Assembly: GCA_026390075.1 (NCBI GenBank)
Contig: JAPLGP010000027.1
Span: 1-44,197, forward strand
Length of the DNA stretch: 44,197 nt
Reading direction: 5' to 3'
Origin: Campylobacterales bacterium
GTDB lineage: Bacteria > Campylobacterota > Campylobacteria > Campylobacterales > Sulfurimonadaceae
Shown here one piece after another: positions 8,769-20,003 of this stretch (its first letter is position 1; every line of letters begins with the position of its first letter). The position numbers and the translations under genes were made by a program. The notes under the pieces are model-generated. The model made no database searches, had not been told where the DNA came from, and was given only the letters and a program-made list of their open reading frames with translations.

Positions 8769-11342
8769 ATGCTACAAGCATTAATGGGAAAGGTCTTTGG
8801 TACTTCAAATGACCGTGAATTAAAAAAATATTTAAAAAGAGTAAAAGACATAAATGCGCTAGAAAGCAAATACGAAGTTTTAAGCGATGATGGGTTAAAA
8901 GAAGAGTTTTTAAAGTTAAGAAACAGTGTTTTAAGCGAAGAAAAAACTTTAGATGATGTTTTGGAAGACTCTTTTGCTATTACAAGAGAAGCAAGTAAAA
9001 GAGTTCTTAACATGAGACATTTTGATGTGCAACTCATGGGTGGAATGGTACTTCATGAAGGTCGAATAGCTGAAATGAAAACAGGCGAGGGCAAGACCCT
9101 TGTTGCAACGTTGGCTATAGTTTTAAATGCAATGACGGGAAAAGGTGTTCATCTTGTTACGGTGAATGATTATCTTGCGTCCAGAGATGCAAGAGAGATG
9201 GGAATTTTATATAACTTTTTAGGTTTTAGCGTAGGAACAGTACTTGAAGGTATGTATGACTCTAAAGCTAAAAAAGACGCTTATAGTGCTGACATAACTT
9301 ATGGAACAAATAATGAATTTGGATTTGATTATTTGAGAGATAATATGAGTTATTCTATGGAAAATATGACTCAAAGAAATCACAATTTTGTTATTGTGGA
9401 TGAAGTTGATTCTATTTTAATAGATGAAGCTAGAACGCCATTGATTATCTCTGGTCCAACAAATAGAAGTATGCAAGACTATACAAATGCAAATACTATC
9501 GCTCTGCAATTAGTCAAAGATGAACATTTTACAGTGGATGAAAAAGATAAGGTTGTATTAATTACTGAAGATGGTATAACTAAAGCAGAAGAGTTATTTA
9601 AGGTAGAAAACTTATATAGTATAGAAAATGCTTCACTTCCACATGCCCTAGACCAAGCACTCAAAGCAAATTATCTTTTTGAAAAAGATGTTGATTATGT
9701 TGTGAATGATGGCGAAGTTGTTATCGTTGATGAGTTTACAGGTCGTTTGAGTGAAGGTCGTCGCTTTTCTGAAGGACTCCACCAAGCACTTGAAGCCAAA
9801 GAGAAAGTTGAAGTAAAAGAAGAAACACAAACTCTAGCAGATATAACATTTCAAAATTATTTTAGAATGTACAAAAAGCTCTCTGGTATGACTGGAACTG
9901 CTGAAACTGAAGCGACAGAGTTTGCTCAAATTTATTCACTCGATGTTGTTTCGATTCCAACGAATATTCCTATTTCAAGAAAAGATTTAAACGATTTAAT
10001 CTATAAAACTGAAAAAGAAAAGTTTAGTGCGGTGATTGATACAATCAAAAAACTTTCAAAAACTGGGCAACCAGTTTTAATTGGTACAGCTTCTATTGAA
10101 AAATCGGAAGCTCTTCACGCTGTTCTTCAAAAAGAAAAAATTGCTCACACCGTTTTAAATGCTAAAAATCACGCGCAAGAGGGTGAAATTATTAAAAATG
10201 CTGGGGCAAAAGGTGCTGTTACAATTGCTACAAATATGGCAGGTCGTGGTGTTGATATTAAGGTAAATGATGAAGTAAAAGCTCTTGGTGGACTGTACAT
10301 CATCGGAACTGAGAGACACGAAAACCGTCGTATTGACAATCAGCTTCGTGGTCGTTCAGGAAGACAGGGTGATGCAGGTACTACACAGTTTTATCTCTCT
10401 TTAGAAGACAATCTTCTTCGTATTTTTGGTTCAGATAAGATTAAATCTATTATGGAAAGACTTGGCGTTGAAGATGGTGAGTATATAGAATCTAAAATGG
10501 TTACTCGTGCAGTTGAAAAAGCTCAGAAAAAAGTTGAAAATATGCACTACGAAGGTAGAAAGCAGATTGTAGAGTACGATGATGTTGCTAATGAGCAAAG
10601 AAAAATTGTTTATAAGTTTAGAAATCAACTTTTAGATAAAGAGTATGATATAGCATCAAAAATCGATGATATTAGAGTTGAATATATACATCATATACTT
10701 GCAGCGTCCAATATTTTCAATGGAGGAATAAAAGAAGATTTTAATCTTAAAAAAGTTTCTGAACTTTTAAAAGAAGATTTGAATTTTGATTTAAACAGTG
10801 ATGAATTATCTTCTTTAGAATACGAAAATTTACTAAGTTTATTGATTCAAACTGTGAAAGAATCGTATGATAAAAAAATGGGTGTTTTAGAAAATGAAAT
10901 ACGCCAAGAAATAGAAAAAGAGTTCTATCTTAAAGAGCTTGATAAAGCATGGAGAGAGCATCTTTACTCTATGGACAATATGAAAACGGGTATTAGACTT
11001 CGTGCATATAATCAAAAAGACCCATTAGTTGAGTATAAAAAAGAGAGTTTTAATCTTTTTGAAGAATTAATTAATGATATTAAATTTAACACTATTAAAA
11101 CGCTTCAAATTATTCAGTTTAGAGTAGAATCTCCAGAAGATGAAGCTGCAAGACTCGCTGATAAATTAGCCCAAGAACAAAAATTACAAGAATCTTTGTT
11201 ACAGTTCAATCACTCAAGTAATGAAGAAGATATACTTGAAAAAAAAGTAACTAGAAATGATCTTTGTCCATGTGGAAGCGGTAAAAAATATAAACTTTGC
11301 TGTGGAAAAAGTGGTCCTAAAAAAGGTGTATTTGCCTCTTGA
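8769..11342 (+). CDS. secA: protein translocase ATPase SecA
   Basis: SecA is the ATPase that pushes preproteins through SecYEG. Starting at ATG 8769 (AAGG six bases upstream; a TTG two codons earlier is less likely) it has 857 residues. Walker A is TGEGKT near residue 106. The DEAD-like Walker B region [17 protein letters not shown] lies near 211. The second helicase lobe contains [10 protein letters not shown] and RGRSGRQGD, and the C-terminal zinc tail is [14 protein letters not shown] near 833. A CCACATGCC copy at 9639 is read Pro-His-Ala. The stop codon overlaps the start of the next gene, a permease of the LolC/E type, so the two are likely cotranscribed. Confidence 0.97.
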   Translation: MLQALMGKVFGTSNDRELKKYLKRVKDINALESKYEVLSDDGLKEEFLKLRNSVLSEEKTLDDVLEDSFAITREASKRVLNMRHFDVQLMGGMVLHEGRIAEMKTGEGKTLVATLAIVLNAMTGKGVHLVTVNDYLASRDAREMGILYNFLGFSVGTVLEGMYDSKAKKDAYSADITYGTNNEFGFDYLRDNMSYSMENMTQRNHNFVIVDEVDSILIDEARTPLIISGPTNRSMQDYTNANTIALQLVKDEHFTVDEKDKVVLITEDGITKAEELFKVENLYSIENASLPHALDQALKANYLFEKDVDYVVNDGEVVIVDEFTGRLSEGRRFSEGLHQALEAKEKVEVKEETQTLADITFQNYFRMYKKLSGMTGTAETEATEFAQIYSLDVVSIPTNIPISRKDLNDLIYKTEKEKFSAVIDTIKKLSKTGQPVLIGTASIEKSEALHAVLQKEKIAHTVLNAKNHAQEGEIIKNAGAKGAVTIATNMAGRGVDIKVNDEVKALGGLYIIGTERHENRRIDNQLRGRSGRQGDAGTTQFYLSLEDNLLRIFGSDKIKSIMERLGVEDGEYIESKMVTRAVEKAQKKVENMHYEGRKQIVEYDDVANEQRKIVYKFRNQLLDKEYDIASKIDDIRVEYIHHILAASNIFNGGIKEDFNLKKVSELLKEDLNFDLNSDELSSLEYENLLSLLIQTVKESYDKKMGVLENEIRQEIEKEFYLKELDKAWREHLYSMDNMKTGIRLRAYNQKDPLVEYKKESFNLFEELINDIKFNTIKTLQIIQFRVESPEDEAARLADKLAQEQKLQESLLQFNHSSNEEDILEKKVTRNDLCPCGSGKKYKLCCGKSGPKKGVFAS

Positions 11343-12541
11343 AAAATTCAATTGTTCCATATCTTGTAAAGAGATTTTTACGATTTGACAATGAGCAACC
11401 TTTTATATTCTTATCTGCATTACTTGCATTCATAGGAATATCACTAGGTGTTGCAGTACTTCTCATAGCTATGGCACTTATGAATGGTTTTGATAATGAG
11501 TTTAAAAAGAAACTCACAATTATGAATTATCCTCTTACTATTATTCCTAAGTTTTATGGATCTGTCGATGAAAACTTACTTACAGATTTAGAATCAAAAT
11601 TCCCAGAACTCTCCTTTAGTCCTTATGTTCAATCTGCTGTTATGGCAAGAAATGGAAGCAAATTAGAGGGTGGATATATTTTTGGTGTCAATATTAAAGA
11701 AGAAGCTAAAGTAAACAGTGTTATAAACAAGGCTATGCAAAATAGTGATATGGATAGATTTGATATACTTGTTGGAAAATCTTTAAAAGATGAGTTTGAT
11801 TTACACATTGATGATAAATTGATGTATATATTTACCCATGTTGAGCCAGGTGGACTTGCCGTTACACCTAAAATTAAAAGATTTAATGTTAGAAGTGTAT
11901 TTGATTCTGGTCTCTCAGCGTATGATAAAGCATATAGTTATACTACGCTCTCATCACTTCAAAACATACTCAATATTCCGTATAATCAATACGATGGCAT
12001 ACATGTATTTTCAAATAATCCACATGCCGACATATTAAGAATTAAAAAAGAGTTACCAATCAGTGTGAGTGTTAAAGGTTGGTGGGAGGATAATGTAAAC
12101 TTTTTTGCGGCGCTCGAGCTAGAAAAAGCCTCTTTATTTATAGTTTTAATGCTTATTATATTAATAGCTGCTATAAATATAATATCTTCACTTTTAATGA
12201 CTGTAATGAACAGAAGAGGGGAGATAGCTCTGTTGTTATCGCTTGGAACAACAACGCTTGAGATTAAGAAGGTATTTTTATATTTAGGTATTGTGATTGG
12301 TGTGAGTGGTATTTTAGCGGGGGTAGTTTTTGGTATGAGTGGATTATGGGTACTCAGTACTTTTGATATCGTATCTTTGCCAAAAGATGTTTATCCAACT
12401 GCAACACTTCCACTTGATTTAAGTTTAAAAGATTTCATACTCATAGTTGTTGGCGCTTTTTTTATCGTAATAATATCGTCTTATTATCCTGCAAAAAAAG
12501 CGAGTGAAGTTGATATCTTAACTGTTCTAAGAAATGAATAG
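11339..12541 (+). CDS. ABC transporter permease of the LolC/LolE family
   Basis: This is an inner-membrane permease subunit likely to release lipoproteins to LolA. It has 400 residues. One membrane helix lies at ~22-48, followed by the family segment [20 protein letters not shown] ~200-residue periplasmic domain comes next. Three C-terminal helices follow (~255-290, 305-335, 365-390), with the cytosolic loop [16 protein letters not shown] that contacts the ATPase, and the end is [18 protein letters not shown]. The start is TTG 11339, inside the last codons of secA (4-base overlap). No LolD ATPase is encoded in the window. LolC and LolE cannot be told apart from one sequence, so no symbol is given. 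Confidence 0.88.
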   Translation: MKNSIVPYLVKRFLRFDNEQPFIFLSALLAFIGISLGVAVLLIAMALMNGFDNEFKKKLTIMNYPLTIIPKFYGSVDENLLTDLESKFPELSFSPYVQSAVMARNGSKLEGGYIFGVNIKEEAKVNSVINKAMQNSDMDRFDILVGKSLKDEFDLHIDDKLMYIFTHVEPGGLAVTPKIKRFNVRSVFDSGLSAYDKAYSYTTLSSLQNILNIPYNQYDGIHVFSNNPHADILRIKKELPISVSVKGWWEDNVNFFAALELEKASLFIVLMLIILIAAINIISSLLMTVMNRRGEIALLLSLGTTTLEIKKVFLYLGIVIGVSGILAGVVFGMSGLWVLSTFDIVSLPKDVYPTATLPLDLSLKDFILIVVGAFFIVIISSYYPAKKASEVDILTVLRNE

Positions 12542-12545
12542 TTAG

Positions 12546-15500
12546 TTATTCTTCTTTTTCTTCATCGTTTGAGAGCAAATGATAGGGAAGCAATAAAGCT
12601 CTTTTAATTATATTTAAAGGGGCTACAACTATATCCTCTGCGATTAAAGATTTAACCTCTGGATTATCTAATGCACCCGTAACATTAACGGTAGTTGAGA
12701 GTGTCTTTCCATCAAATAAAATATAACTTACAACGGGAATATTTAAAATACTACTAGCTAAATCAGTTTTTAAGTTTAATAGTAAATTTATATTATTTGT
12801 ATTTAAGTTAGCTGTTCCTTTGCCTAAAATATCAATCTCTTTAGAATCAAGATATATATCACTAATAGTAAAGAGATTATTTTTAGAATTGAAGTGCATG
12901 TAAGCACTATTAACATTTAACCCATGTGAGCTATATCCAGGAAGTGAAAATGTTACAAGGGATGGTATCGTATTTACAAATGCAAGTACATTATTTAAAA
13001 TTTTATAATCTAAGACTAGAGTGTTTTTTATATAAAATAAACCATCATACTCTTCTGTTGTACCATCTACTGAAAAATCAAACGAACCACCTTTAAACTT
13101 TGATAAAACAAACAAATTCTGCATAAAAATATCATTAAAATTTTCTCCATAAACATGAAGCTCACCATTTTGTACATCTATTTTTGCATTTCCTTTGGCA
13201 TGTGTAAAATGAGCTGCAGTTATTTTGTCATGATATTCCAAATAAAAAGAGTCTGATAATACATGTCTATCTTTACTAATATATAAATAGGAGTTTTTAG
13301 CATTCAATATCACATTTTTACTCTTAGAACCCTCAGAATTTTCAGAAGTGCTAGAACTGTTTGTATCAGGTTGATTGTGTACAAGGTCAATGAGTGAGTT
13401 CACATTCACACCAACTTCTTTCATTTTAATTCTAATATCTTTATCTATAGTGATTTTTAGGACATCATTATTGATATTTAAGGATGTTTTTTTTGTTGTA
13501 TTATTTATTTTACCTTCGATACTATAATCTTCAACTGGTTCATTGTCTTTTACGAGTAGTTTATATGGATGTTTTATATTTGCTACAAACTTTGTATTGT
13601 TGTCACTAAAATTCTTAGTTAAGTTAAAATTACCCGTCGTTACATTAAAATTTTGCAGTATTTTCGAATTTTGTGCCAATTTATCTATAGATTTTATATC
13701 TAAATTGATTTTTTCGTTATTTTGCGTATAGTTAATATCCAAATCTGGAATATTTATTTTTATATTTTTATCAGATTTTGCTATATATAAATTTATTTTT
13801 TCATCACTTGCAAACATTTCTCCTATACTTTTGTTTGAAATATTTAACTCTTTTAGTTCTATAAAGCCACTATTTTCTTGAAAATCATATTGTCCAAGAA
13901 GCTTTGCTTTGGCGATATTATCAATGTTTGCAGATGAAGATTTTAGAGTGAAGTTATTTTTTTCTATATCCATTGTTGGTTTATCTAATCCACATGCCAA
14001 GCCATTGAAAGTAAATCCAATTTGATTGTTTGCACTGAGTATAATTTTTTTGTCATAAAGAAGATTTATAGAACTGTTTGGTTGTGATAATTTGATTCCT
14101 TCATATGTGAAAGATGAAAAGTCTAGGTTTAAATTTACTTTATTTGTTTTAAGTTCGGATGTGCCAGAGACATAAGCTGAAGCGATGTTTGGTATATTTA
14201 CTTGTGTTCTTGGCATGTGGATAATGAGTTCTTCTAGGCTAAAAGGTAGAGACATCTTCGCTATATTAATTACTTTATCTTTATAGAACCAAGTTGAATT
14301 TGCTACATCAATAGTGTCTTGTTTTGGCGCTATAGAATAGGTAACATTAAGAGGTTCTTTGTTATTGAGTGAAATATTAAAATCTTTAAATGCAATATTT
14401 TTAACATTAAAATCGATTTTACCTTCTCCCTTATGAGCGTCATAACTTACATTCACTTTTGTAGTGGCTATATCTTTATACTGTGCCAACATATCGCTTA
14501 TCTTCACATCGTAATTATTAAGTAAAACGGAAACATCCGATACATCTATTTTTAATCCTAAATAGTCAAAATTGGCTTTTTTTGTAAAAAAATCACCATT
14601 TGCTTCAACTCCTATAGTTCGTAAATTAACGGTCAATTTGAGATTTGCTTTTGTTGTTCCATTATTTTGTAAAAAGGGAACATTAATTTTGTAAGTGCTT
14701 AGAATATTTAATATATTTTTATCTAGTTTTGCATCAAAAAGTAAATAGAGAGTGAGTAGTTCTTCTTTTTGCGTAAAGTCTATTTTTAACCAACTTTTAT
14801 CTAAAGCATTATCATAAGAATAGGCTTGTTTAGGATATATATAAAGCACTCCATCTTTGAACTTTAATTCTGTCGTTTTACTATGAACAGCGTCTAAATT
14901 TTGATTGTATTTATAGGATAAATTATATCCAGTCGCTGCTACGGAAATATTCTTATACGCGGCGTCTAAATTTTTATATTCTAACCAACCAAACGCAGAT
15001 TCTAAAGTTGCATAAGACATCTCAATAGCCTCATACGCCCAATATTTAACATCTGGATGTAAATCAAGTAATTTCATTGTGTAATTGATATTTTTAATAT
15101 TTTTTAGTGAGTTTACTTTGTAAAAAAGCTTATCTTTATTTGCTAAAGTCAGTACATTCAAAGATATATCATTATTTATATTTACATTTAAAGATGTTGC
15201 TAGTTCTAAATTTTGATTGTCAACTATTATATTGCCAGAAATCGTGATTTTTCTTTTTAAATCTATAAATTCATTGATTTGTAGATTTAATAAATTTGAT
15301 TCAAAAAAAAGTGAACTTTTAAGTGAAAATTCTGGTGAAGAAGCTATAAAAAATCCATTTTCTCCTTGCTTATAATTGAATGAGGCGGTAATATTGTTGA
15401 ACATTATTTTATCAATAACTATCCCTTCAAACCAGTTACCCAGAATAGGAATTTGTTGCAATACTTTATTTATTTCTTCAAAATCTATAGATGAGTTATT

Positions 15501-15725
15501 TGTTTTATGAATTATCTCTGTTTCTTTTATAGAAATATTTATTTTTTCGTTCCACTTAATGTATAATTGCTTGATTTCAACATTTGGAAGCACTATATTT
15601 TCTAGATATATTCCATTTTGTAAAATAATAAAAGTTAGGAAAAACAGTAAAAATATGAAAGATAAAAAACTGACGATAGTAGAATGGATTTTTGATATAG
15701 CTTTAATAATTATTTTGTCGTTCAT
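12546..15725 (-). CDS. large AsmA/YhdP-like envelope protein
   Basis: The 1059-residue protein has one N-terminal membrane anchor (~15-36), then a long beta-rich, Asn/Ile/Lys-rich periplasmic body. The last ~150 residues resemble the C-terminal region of the AsmA-like superfamily (YhdP, TamB): a GxLxxLNxxxPxLVTF-like segment, then LPGYSSHGLNV, then IPVVSYILFDGKTLSTTV, ending LLLPYHLL. Known members form lipid-transport bridges between the inner and outer membranes; that role is inferred here. No other start with a membrane anchor is available, and AGGTAG precedes ATG 15725. Its first 24 codons are antisense to the first 24 codons of mltG. Three copies of the repeated word or its near form lie inside (13197, 13990, 14212). 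Confidence 0.75.
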   Translation of the reverse strand: MNDKIIIKAISKIHSTIVSFLSFIFLLFFLTFIILQNGIYLENIVLPNVEIKQLYIKWNEKINISIKETEIIHKTNNSSIDFEEINKVLQQIPILGNWFEGIVIDKIMFNNITASFNYKQGENGFFIASSPEFSLKSSLFFESNLLNLQINEFIDLKRKITISGNIIVDNQNLELATSLNVNINNDISLNVLTLANKDKLFYKVNSLKNIKNINYTMKLLDLHPDVKYWAYEAIEMSYATLESAFGWLEYKNLDAAYKNISVAATGYNLSYKYNQNLDAVHSKTTELKFKDGVLYIYPKQAYSYDNALDKSWLKIDFTQKEELLTLYLLFDAKLDKNILNILSTYKINVPFLQNNGTTKANLKLTVNLRTIGVEANGDFFTKKANFDYLGLKIDVSDVSVLLNNYDVKISDMLAQYKDIATTKVNVSYDAHKGEGKIDFNVKNIAFKDFNISLNNKEPLNVTYSIAPKQDTIDVANSTWFYKDKVINIAKMSLPFSLEELIIHMPRTQVNIPNIASAYVSGTSELKTNKVNLNLDFSSFTYEGIKLSQPNSSINLLYDKKIILSANNQIGFTFNGLACGLDKPTMDIEKNNFTLKSSSANIDNIAKAKLLGQYDFQENSGFIELKELNISNKSIGEMFASDEKINLYIAKSDKNIKINIPDLDINYTQNNEKINLDIKSIDKLAQNSKILQNFNVTTGNFNLTKNFSDNNTKFVANIKHPYKLLVKDNEPVEDYSIEGKINNTTKKTSLNINNDVLKITIDKDIRIKMKEVGVNVNSLIDLVHNQPDTNSSSTSENSEGSKSKNVILNAKNSYLYISKDRHVLSDSFYLEYHDKITAAHFTHAKGNAKIDVQNGELHVYGENFNDIFMQNLFVLSKFKGGSFDFSVDGTTEEYDGLFYIKNTLVLDYKILNNVLAFVNTIPSLVTFSLPGYSSHGLNVNSAYMHFNSKNNLFTISDIYLDSKEIDILGKGTANLNTNNINLLLNLKTDLASSILNIPVVSYILFDGKTLSTTVNVTGALDNPEVKSLIAEDIVVAPLNIIKRALLLPYHLLSNDEEKEE

Positions 15726-16599
15726 GTACTACCTAAATAAGCCTATAAATACCTCTAAAGTCATATATATACCTCAAGGTTCAATTAGTCAGATTATAAC
15801 ACAAATGCGTCTGGAAAATTATAATGTATGCAAACTTGATGCTTTACTTTTAAGAATCATAGGCATTCCGCAAAGTGGTTGGGTAAACATAGGAGTAACT
15901 CAAAGTACAAAAGCAGATTTTTTATATAAATTAACGACCGCAAAAGCGGCTCTTCAGGATATAACACTTATTCCTGGAGAGACAACTTATATATTTTTAA
16001 ATCAACTCTCAAGTAATCTGAAACTCGATAGAGAAAAATTACAAAAAGAGTATGAGTTATATACTTCGCAAAAAGAGGGTGCTTTTGTTCCAAACACATA
16101 TAAAATGCCTCTTGGTATTACGGAAAAAGAACTTATAAGAATTTTGTTAGAAACTTCATCCACTCAGATGAAAGACTTATCTATAAAATTTTTTGGAAGT
16201 TTTAACGAAACGAAATGGTTTCGATATGTAGCAATTGCATCAGTTATTCAAAAAGAATCAGCGAATGTTGAAGAGATGCCTCTTGTAAGTTCTGTAATTT
16301 TTAATCGACTGAATAAAGGTATGAAGTTACAAATGGATGGAACTCTTAACTATGGAGAATTTTCACATACTAAGGTAACACCAGAGCGTATAAGGGAAGA
16401 TACGACAGTTTTTAATACTTATAAGAATTCGGATATCCCATCAATTCCTGTCTGTAATGTTAGTTTTGATGCCTTAAGAGCAGCAGTATTTCCTGCTAAA
16501 ACAGACTATCTTTATTTTATGAAATCTAAGGAAGGAACACATGATTTCTCATGTAACTATTCTACACATTTAACCAATATAAAGCGTGCTACAAAATGA
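15655..16599 (+). CDS. mltG: endolytic peptidoglycan transglycosylase MltG
   Basis: MltG (YceG family) cleaves nascent glycan strands at the inner membrane. Starting at ATG 15655 it has 314 residues: a cytosolic stub MKDKKLTIVEW, a membrane helix (~10-27), a LysM-like region with GSISQIITQM, then the catalytic domain. The catalytic Glu is Glu201 in ASVIQKES. Downstream motifs are FNRLNKGMKLQMDGTLNY and the C-terminal YLYFMKSKEGTHDFS. The frame stays open upstream to 15559, but ATG 15655 gives the expected N-terminus; its ribosome site (TAGGA at 15636) is distant. The 5' end overlaps the divergent AsmA-like gene by 71 bp. Confidence 0.9.
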   Translation: MKDKKLTIVEWIFDIALIIILSFMYYLNKPINTSKVIYIPQGSISQIITQMRLENYNVCKLDALLLRIIGIPQSGWVNIGVTQSTKADFLYKLTTAKAALQDITLIPGETTYIFLNQLSSNLKLDREKLQKEYELYTSQKEGAFVPNTYKMPLGITEKELIRILLETSSTQMKDLSIKFFGSFNETKWFRYVAIASVIQKESANVEEMPLVSSVIFNRLNKGMKLQMDGTLNYGEFSHTKVTPERIREDTTVFNTYKNSDIPSIPVCNVSFDALRAAVFPAKTDYLYFMKSKEGTHDFSCNYSTHLTNIKRATK

Positions 16600-16705
16600 A
16601 ACAAATTATGAATATAACTCAATGTTTGCATAGGCTTACTAAATAATTAGCTATCTTAGTGTTATCATGAGTATGTAAATTAAATATCAACCTTGAGGAT
16701 ACAAA

Positions 16706-18904
16706 ATGTCAAAAATTATTTGGTCAAAAATTGATGAAGCACCAGCTTTAGCAACATATTCACTTTTACCTATAGTAAATGCTTTCACGCAAGCAGCGGG
16801 TGTAGAAGTTGAAACTAGAGATATCTCTTTAGCAGGTAGAGTTATTGCAACTTTTGGAGAATTTTTAACAGACGATCAGAAAATCGCTGACGAATTGGCT
16901 TATTTAGGTGAAGTTGTACAACAGCCAGATGGTAATATTATAAAATTACCAAATATTTCTGCTTCTGTTCCACAACTAAAAGAGTGTATTGCTGAGCTTC
17001 AAGCTCAAGGTTATAAATTGCCAGATTTTCCAGAAGCTCCAAAAAATGCTGAAGAAGAAGCGATTAAAGAAAAGTATTCCACATGCCTAGGTTCTGCTGT
17101 TAATCCGGTTCTTCGTGAAGGTAACTCAGATAGAAGAGCTGCTCTTGCAGTAAAAAACTTTGCTAAGAAAAATCCACATAAACTAAGAGCATTTTCTGAA
17201 AATTCTAAAGCATATGTATCTCATATGAATAGTGGTGATTTTTATGCAAATGAGAAATCAGTTATCAAAAATGGTGATGGTAAAGTAAGAATTGAACTTA
17301 ATGGCAATCTTCTTAAAGAGATTAATGCTGTTGATAAAGAAGTTTTAGATGGTACTTTCTTATCTAAAAAAGCTTTAAGAACTTTCTTGGCTCAAACAAT
17401 AGAAGAAGCTAAGGAAAAAGGTGTTTTATGGTCTATACACCTTAAAGCAACTATGATGAAAGTCTCTGACCCAATTATGTTCGGTCATGCTGTTGAAGTG
17501 TTTTTTAAAGATGTGTTTGCAAAATATGCAGCAGAGTTTAAAGAGATAGGTTTTAACTCTAATTTAGGTCTTGGTGATTTATACAAGAAATTAGAAAAAT
17601 TACCATCCGATAAAAAAGCTGAAATTGAAAAAGCTATTATGGATGTTTATGCTACACAGCCAAACATCGCTATGGTGGATTCAGATAAAGGTATTACAAA
17701 TCTACATGCTTCTAATGATGTAATTATTGATGCTTCTATGCCTGTTGTGGTAAGAGACGGCGGTAAAATGTGGAATGCTAAAGGTGAAGTTCAAGAGTGT
17801 GTTTCTGTAATTCCTGATAGATGTTACGCAACTATGTACAAAGAATGTGTTGATGATTGTGTTAAAAACGGTCAGTTTGATGTAACAACTATGGGTTCTG
17901 TATCGAATGTTGGTCTTATGGCACAAAAAGCTGAAGAGTACGGTTCACATCCTACAACTTTTGAAATTGCAGAAGATGGTGTTGTAAAAGTTCTTGACAC
18001 TGATGGCTCAACTCTTATGGAGTTCAATGTTGAAGCGGGTGATATCTGGAGAATGTCAAGATGTAAAGATATCCCTATCAAAGACTGGGTTAGATTGGCG
18101 GTTGAGAGAGCAAGATTGACGGGTGAGCCAGCAGTTTTCTGGCTTGATGAAAACCGTGCTCATGATGCAAATATGATTAAAAAAGTAAATGAGTACCTTA
18201 AAGATTTTGATACTTCAGGATTAACTATAGAAATATTAGCTCCTGAAAAAGCTATGGCATATAGCCTTAAGCTTGTAAGAAAAGGTCAAAATGCTATCTC
18301 AGTAACAGGGAATGTTTTGAGAGATTATTTAACAGACCTTTTCCCAATTTTAGAGCTTGGAACATCTGCAAAAATGCTTTCAATCGTTCCTTTACTCGCA
18401 GGTGGCGGTTTGTTTGAAACGGGTGCTGGTGGTTCTGCTCCTAAACATGTGGATCAATTTTTAAGTGAAGGTCACCTTAGATGGGACTCTTTGGGAGAAT
18501 TTTTGGCACTTGCAGAATCTTTAAGATTTATTGCACAAAAAAATAAATCTAAAGACCTTGAAGTTGTAACTACTGCACTGGATGTTGCAAACAATGCATA
18601 TCTTGATAATAATAAAGAGCCATCAAGAAAAGCTGGTGAGCCAGACAACAAAGCTTCTCACTTCTTTTTAGCTCAATTTTGGGCAGAAGCATTGGCTTCT
18701 CAAACCCAGAGTAAAACATTGTCTGATAAATTTGCACCAGTTGCAAAAGCTTTAAAAGAAAATGAAGCTAAGATTATTGAAGAATTACTTTCTATTGAAG
18801 GTAAAGCGCAAGATATTGGTGGTTATTATCATCCAAATGATGCAAAAGCTGAAGCTGCAATGAGACCATCTGCAACTTTAAATAGTATTATCGACGCTAT
18901 ATAA
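16706..18904 (+). CDS. icd: monomeric NADP-dependent isocitrate dehydrogenase
   Basis: The enzyme interconverts isocitrate and 2-oxoglutarate with NADP; in the reductive TCA cycle it carboxylates 2-oxoglutarate. The 732-residue length and the motifs [36 protein letters not shown] and [14 protein letters not shown] identify the monomeric class (IDH-II), unrelated in length to the dimeric ~400-residue enzyme. A CTTGAGG ribosome site at 16692-16698 precedes the ATG. A CCACATGCC copy (17079-17087) falls just before the conserved GSAVNP and is read Ser-Thr-Cys, a third codon phase. It is followed by mdh after a 141-base gap. Confidence 0.96.
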   Translation: MSKIIWSKIDEAPALATYSLLPIVNAFTQAAGVEVETRDISLAGRVIATFGEFLTDDQKIADELAYLGEVVQQPDGNIIKLPNISASVPQLKECIAELQAQGYKLPDFPEAPKNAEEEAIKEKYSTCLGSAVNPVLREGNSDRRAALAVKNFAKKNPHKLRAFSENSKAYVSHMNSGDFYANEKSVIKNGDGKVRIELNGNLLKEINAVDKEVLDGTFLSKKALRTFLAQTIEEAKEKGVLWSIHLKATMMKVSDPIMFGHAVEVFFKDVFAKYAAEFKEIGFNSNLGLGDLYKKLEKLPSDKKAEIEKAIMDVYATQPNIAMVDSDKGITNLHASNDVIIDASMPVVVRDGGKMWNAKGEVQECVSVIPDRCYATMYKECVDDCVKNGQFDVTTMGSVSNVGLMAQKAEEYGSHPTTFEIAEDGVVKVLDTDGSTLMEFNVEAGDIWRMSRCKDIPIKDWVRLAVERARLTGEPAVFWLDENRAHDANMIKKVNEYLKDFDTSGLTIEILAPEKAMAYSLKLVRKGQNAISVTGNVLRDYLTDLFPILELGTSAKMLSIVPLLAGGGLFETGAGGSAPKHVDQFLSEGHLRWDSLGEFLALAESLRFIAQKNKSKDLEVVTTALDVANNAYLDNNKEPSRKAGEPDNKASHFFLAQFWAEALASQTQSKTLSDKFAPVAKALKENEAKIIEELLSIEGKAQDIGGYYHPNDAKAEAAMRPSATLNSIIDAI

Positions 18905-19045
18905 GTAACATAAGAAGATTTATGTTTTATGCTTTTAGAATGGCATAGAATATATTTCTTCTGATTTCATTTTTTTATGAAACTTTATAGTTTTATAAAA
19001 AAAATGAGAATCTTTTAACAGAATATTCAATTTCAAGGGGTGTAC

Positions 19046-20002
19046 ATGAAGCAAGGTAAAAGAGTAGGAATAGTAGGCGCTGGAAATGTTGGTGCGACAG
19101 TAGCTTACTCATTGGCAATGCTTGGTTCTTGCCATGAAATTATTCTTCGTGACAATAAGATAGATGTAGCTCGTGGAAAAGCACTTGATATGTCACAAGC
19201 TGCTTCAGCTGTAAGAAGCCATACCGTTGTAAGAGTTGCTGAATCAATGGAAGAGTTAGTAAACTGTGATGTTGTAGTAGTTACTGCAGGTAGCCCAAGA
19301 CTTCCTGGTATGAGCCGTGATGATTTACTTATGATAAACGCCAATATAACAAAAGAAGTTATAGAGGGTATCGCAAAATACTCTCCAGATGCTATTATTA
19401 TAATGGTCTCAAATCCATTAGATGCTATGACTTATGTAGCACTCAAAGAGAGTGGCTTTGATAGAAGTCGTGTCATTGGTATGGCAGGTATTTTAGATAG
19501 TTCAAGAATGGCTGCATTTATTCAAGAAAAACTTGGATATGGTGGTGGACAAATCCGTGCCTCTGTTATGGGTGGTCACGGCGATGATATGGTTCCACTT
19601 CCACGATACTCAACTGTGGCGGGCGTTCCTCTTACAGATGTTTTAAGTGATAGTGAAATTGCTGAAATTGTGGATAGAACTCGTCATGGTGGGGCAGAAA
19701 TAGTTGGCTATTTAAAAACTGGTTCTGCTTATTATGCTCCAGCAAAATCAACAGCGATTATGGTAGAAGCAATTTTAAAAGACACAAAACAAATCCACCC
19801 TTGTGCAGTTTATTTAGAGGGTGAATATGGTTATAGTGATGTTGTATCAGGTGTTCCTGTAATGCTAGGTGCAAATGGAGCAGAAAAAATCATTGAAGTT
19901 ACTCTTAACGCAGCAGAGCAAGAGATGTTCAAAAGTTCGTGTGCCTCTGTTCAAGAATTGATAAAAACACTTAATAAAAATAATTTTTTTGGAGGAAAAT
20001 AA
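19046..20002 (+). CDS. mdh: malate dehydrogenase
   Basis: Mdh interconverts oxaloacetate and malate with NAD(H), the first reducing step of the reductive TCA cycle. The protein has 318 residues of the LDH-like type. The Rossmann motif is GAGNVG (11-16). Substrate-binding elements include [13 protein letters not shown], and the catalytic His178 is in [12 protein letters not shown] 19046 follows AAGGGG by 5 bases; an in-frame GTG lies two codons earlier. The ribosome site of fumC (GGAGG) lies within the last codons of mdh, so the pair is probably one translational unit. Confidence 0.95.
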   Translation: MKQGKRVGIVGAGNVGATVAYSLAMLGSCHEIILRDNKIDVARGKALDMSQAASAVRSHTVVRVAESMEELVNCDVVVVTAGSPRLPGMSRDDLLMINANITKEVIEGIAKYSPDAIIIMVSNPLDAMTYVALKESGFDRSRVIGMAGILDSSRMAAFIQEKLGYGGGQIRASVMGGHGDDMVPLPRYSTVAGVPLTDVLSDSEIAEIVDRTRHGGAEIVGYLKTGSAYYAPAKSTAIMVEAILKDTKQIHPCAVYLEGEYGYSDVVSGVPVMLGANGAEKIIEVTLNAAEQEMFKSSCASVQELIKTLNKNNFFGGK

Positions 20003-20003
20003 T

